6,747 bases of DNA from Deltaproteobacteria bacterium (GTDB taxonomy: Bacteria > Desulfobacterota > Anaeroferrophillalia > Anaeroferrophillales > Tharpellaceae), in the NCBI GenBank assembly GCA_013153415.1, contig JAADEO010000202.1, positions 1 through 6,747 of the forward strand, read 5' to 3'. The position numbers and the translations under genes were made by a program. The stretch's first letter is position 1; the number at the start of each line of letters is the position of its first letter. The notes beneath the pieces are model-generated. The model did no database searches. It was not told where the DNA came from and was given only the letters and a program-made list of their open reading frames with translations. Below, piece by piece: positions 5,244 through 6,747 of the stretch.

Positions 5244-6747
5244 GTTGCCGGTCGTCTTTCCGGTTTTGACCGGGTTTCTCGAACTGGAGCTTGTAGAGAG
5301 TGGCATACTCGCCGCCGGCCGCCAGCAGTTCATCATGCCGGCCGATTTCGATAATGCGGCCGGCGGCCATCACCGCGATGCGGTCGGCATGGGTGATGGT
5401 GGAAAGCCGGTGGGCAATGACCAGCGTGGTACGGTTGCTCATCAGGCGGTTGATCGCCTCCTGGACCTCGCGTTCCGATTCGGTATCCAGGGACGAGGTG
5501 GCCTCGTCGAGGATCAGAATCGGGGAGTTCTTGAGCAGGGCCCGGGCGATGGAGAGGCGTTGCTGCTGACCGCCCGAAAGACGAATACCGTTTTCGCCGA
5601 TAATCGTTTCATAGCCGTCGGGCAGGGCCGAGATGAAATCGTGGGCGTTGGCCGAGCGGGCCGCGGCGATCAGCTCTTCCTCGCTGACATCTTTGCGCCC
5701 GTAGGCGATGTTGTTGCGGACGGTGTCGTTGAAGAGGATGGTCTGCTGCGAGACGATGGCGATCTGCCGGCGCAGCGAGTGCTGGGTGACCGAGCGGATG
5801 TCGTGATCATCGATGGTGATGGCTCCCTGGCTGACATCGTAGAAACGGGGCAGGAGGTTGACCAGGGTGGTCTTGCCGCTGCCGGAGCGGCCGACCAGAG
5901 CCACGGTTTCTCCCTTGTTGATGGTCAGGTCGATCTCTTGCAGCACCGGTTCTTCCGGGTTATAGGCGAACGAGACGTTTTCGTAGCGGATCTGTTTTTC
6001 GAATTGGGGCAGCTCGATGGCATCCGGGGCGTCGGTGACGTCGGGCCGGGTGTCGAGCAGTTCGAAAACCCGGGTGCCGGCGGCCAGGGCTTCCTGGATC
6101 TGGTTGTTGCTGCGGTTGAGGCTGCGCAAGGGGCCGTAAAGCATGAACAGCGCGGTCATGAAAGAGAAGAAGTTGCCGGGCGTGGACTGGCCGCTGATCA
6201 CCAGGCTGCCGCCATACCAGATGACTGCTGCGGCGGCCAGGCCGCCGAAGGTTTCCGAGATCGGTACGGTCAGAGCCTTGACCTTGAGGCGCTTGAGCAT
6301 CAGCCGGAACAGCCGTTCATTGATGCGCTGGAACTCCTTGCGGTTGTACTCCTCCATGTTGAAGGCCTTGATGATGCGGATGCCGCTGAAGGTCTCCTGG
6401 AGGAAAGAGGAGATCTCGGCGATCTGGGACTGTCCCTTCTTGCTGAAACGGCGCAGCTTGCGGCTGTACTTGATGATCGGGAAGAAGAGCAGCGGCAGGA
6501 TGACCAGGGCGATGATCGCCAGTTTCCAGTCGCGGTAGAAGAGAACCCCGACCAGGCCGATGGCGGTGAAGACATCCTTGAGCAGCCCGGCGATGACGCT
6601 CGAGACCGAGCGGCGAATCATGGCGATATCGTAGATCACCCGGGCGGTCAGAGCGCCGGAGGGGATCGAGGTGAAGAACGAGAGCGAGAGTTGCTGCAGG
6701 TGCAGAAAAACCTCTTCCCTGATGTCGGTGACGATGCGGTTGCCGAC
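5224..6747 (-). CDS. msbA: MsbA-like lipid A / phospholipid ABC exporter (N-terminus beyond window edge)
   Basis: Half-size ABC exporter with fused membrane and ATPase domains; MsbA flips lipid A-core across the inner membrane using ATP, as a homodimer. The frame stays open to the right edge, giving 507 visible residues that begin VGNRIVTDIREEVF, so roughly 70-80 residues (TM1 and most of TM2) are missing. GTG 6639 inside it is an internal valine codon, not the start. Visible: four membrane helices near 51-71, 76-93, 163-185 and 191-210; Walker A GRSGSGKT (286-293); Q-loop Q334; signature LSGGQ (390-394); Walker B ILILDE (410-415); D-loop SSLD; H-loop H446 in VIAHRLST. LFNDTVRNNIAYG after the Q-loop closely resembles E. 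coli MsbA (LFNDTVANNIAYA), which supports the assignment over a generic drug exporter; the substrate is still inferred. It ends in a polar tail (about 490-507), whose last codons form one arm of the convergent terminator. Confidence 0.9.
   Translation of the reverse strand, partial: VGNRIVTDIREEVFLHLQQLSLSFFTSIPSGALTARVIYDIAMIRRSVSSVIAGLLKDVFTAIGLVGVLFYRDWKLAIIALVILPLLFFPIIKYSRKLRRFSKKGQSQIAEISSFLQETFSGIRIIKAFNMEEYNRKEFQRINERLFRLMLKRLKVKALTVPISETFGGLAAAAVIWYGGSLVISGQSTPGNFFSFMTALFMLYGPLRSLNRSNNQIQEALAAGTRVFELLDTRPDVTDAPDAIELPQFEKQIRYENVSFAYNPEEPVLQEIDLTINKGETVALVGRSGSGKTTLVNLLPRFYDVSQGAITIDDHDIRSVTQHSLRRQIAIVSQQTILFNDTVRNNIAYGRKDVSEEELIAAARSANAHDFISALPDGYETIIGENGIRLSGGQQQRLSIARALLKNSPILILDEATSSLDTESEREVQEAINRLMSNRTTLVIAHRLSTITHADRIAVMAAGRIIEIGRHDELLAAGGEYATLYKLQFEKPGQNRKDDRQQKAPAE

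Noticed and set aside
5224..6639. Exporter gene beginning at GTG 6639.
   Set aside because: The frame remains open for 36 more codons to the window edge and they match MsbA-type sequence (VGNRIVTDIREEVF), so GTG 6639 is internal.

Overview
The window is GC-rich chromosomal DNA from a Gram-negative bacterium. The mix of genes (an FtsH of the 'RAGRFDR' type, an MsbA-like lipid flippase, and a soluble PocR-PAS hybrid histidine kinase with a 'GGIAHDFNN' H-box) suggests a deltaproteobacterium, perhaps of the Desulfuromonas/Geobacter group. That placement is an inference from protein style and was not tested. MsbA implies a lipopolysaccharide outer membrane.

Layout from left to right. (1) Positions 1-148, minus strand: first 49 residues of a class I SAM-dependent methyltransferase, cut by the window edge. 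(2) 149-233: gap with a strong hairpin behind ftsH, a perfect TATAAT on the minus strand, and a 9-bp inverted repeat in the methyltransferase leader. (3) 234-2114, minus: complete ftsH, the membrane AAA+ zinc protease. (4) 2115-2260: divergent intergenic region with a candidate promoter for each direction, oriented face to face, and an operator-like inverted repeat. (5) 2261-2848, plus: unknown protein with two membrane helices and a helical soluble domain, TTG start. (6) 2849-3103: non-coding gap with a C-run, a hairpin and two candidate promoters. (7) 3104-5179, plus: PocR-PAS-HisKA-HATPase-REC hybrid kinase. (8) 5213-5243: rho-independent terminator whose hairpin overlaps the end of the convergent next gene. 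(9) 5224-6747, minus: MsbA-like ABC exporter, N-terminus beyond the window edge.

ftsH and msbA are envelope housekeeping genes: quality control of membrane proteins (and, in E. coli, of the LpxC step of lipid A synthesis) and lipid A transport. The hybrid kinase appears to be an orphan sensor: it has its own promoter region and terminator, and no partner regulator lies in the window. The least understood gene is the two-helix membrane protein divergent from ftsH. I see no mobile element, CRISPR array, tRNA or rRNA, and no clear evidence of a new multi-gene system. The interest lies in the regulatory architecture between genes and in the orphan PocR kinase.
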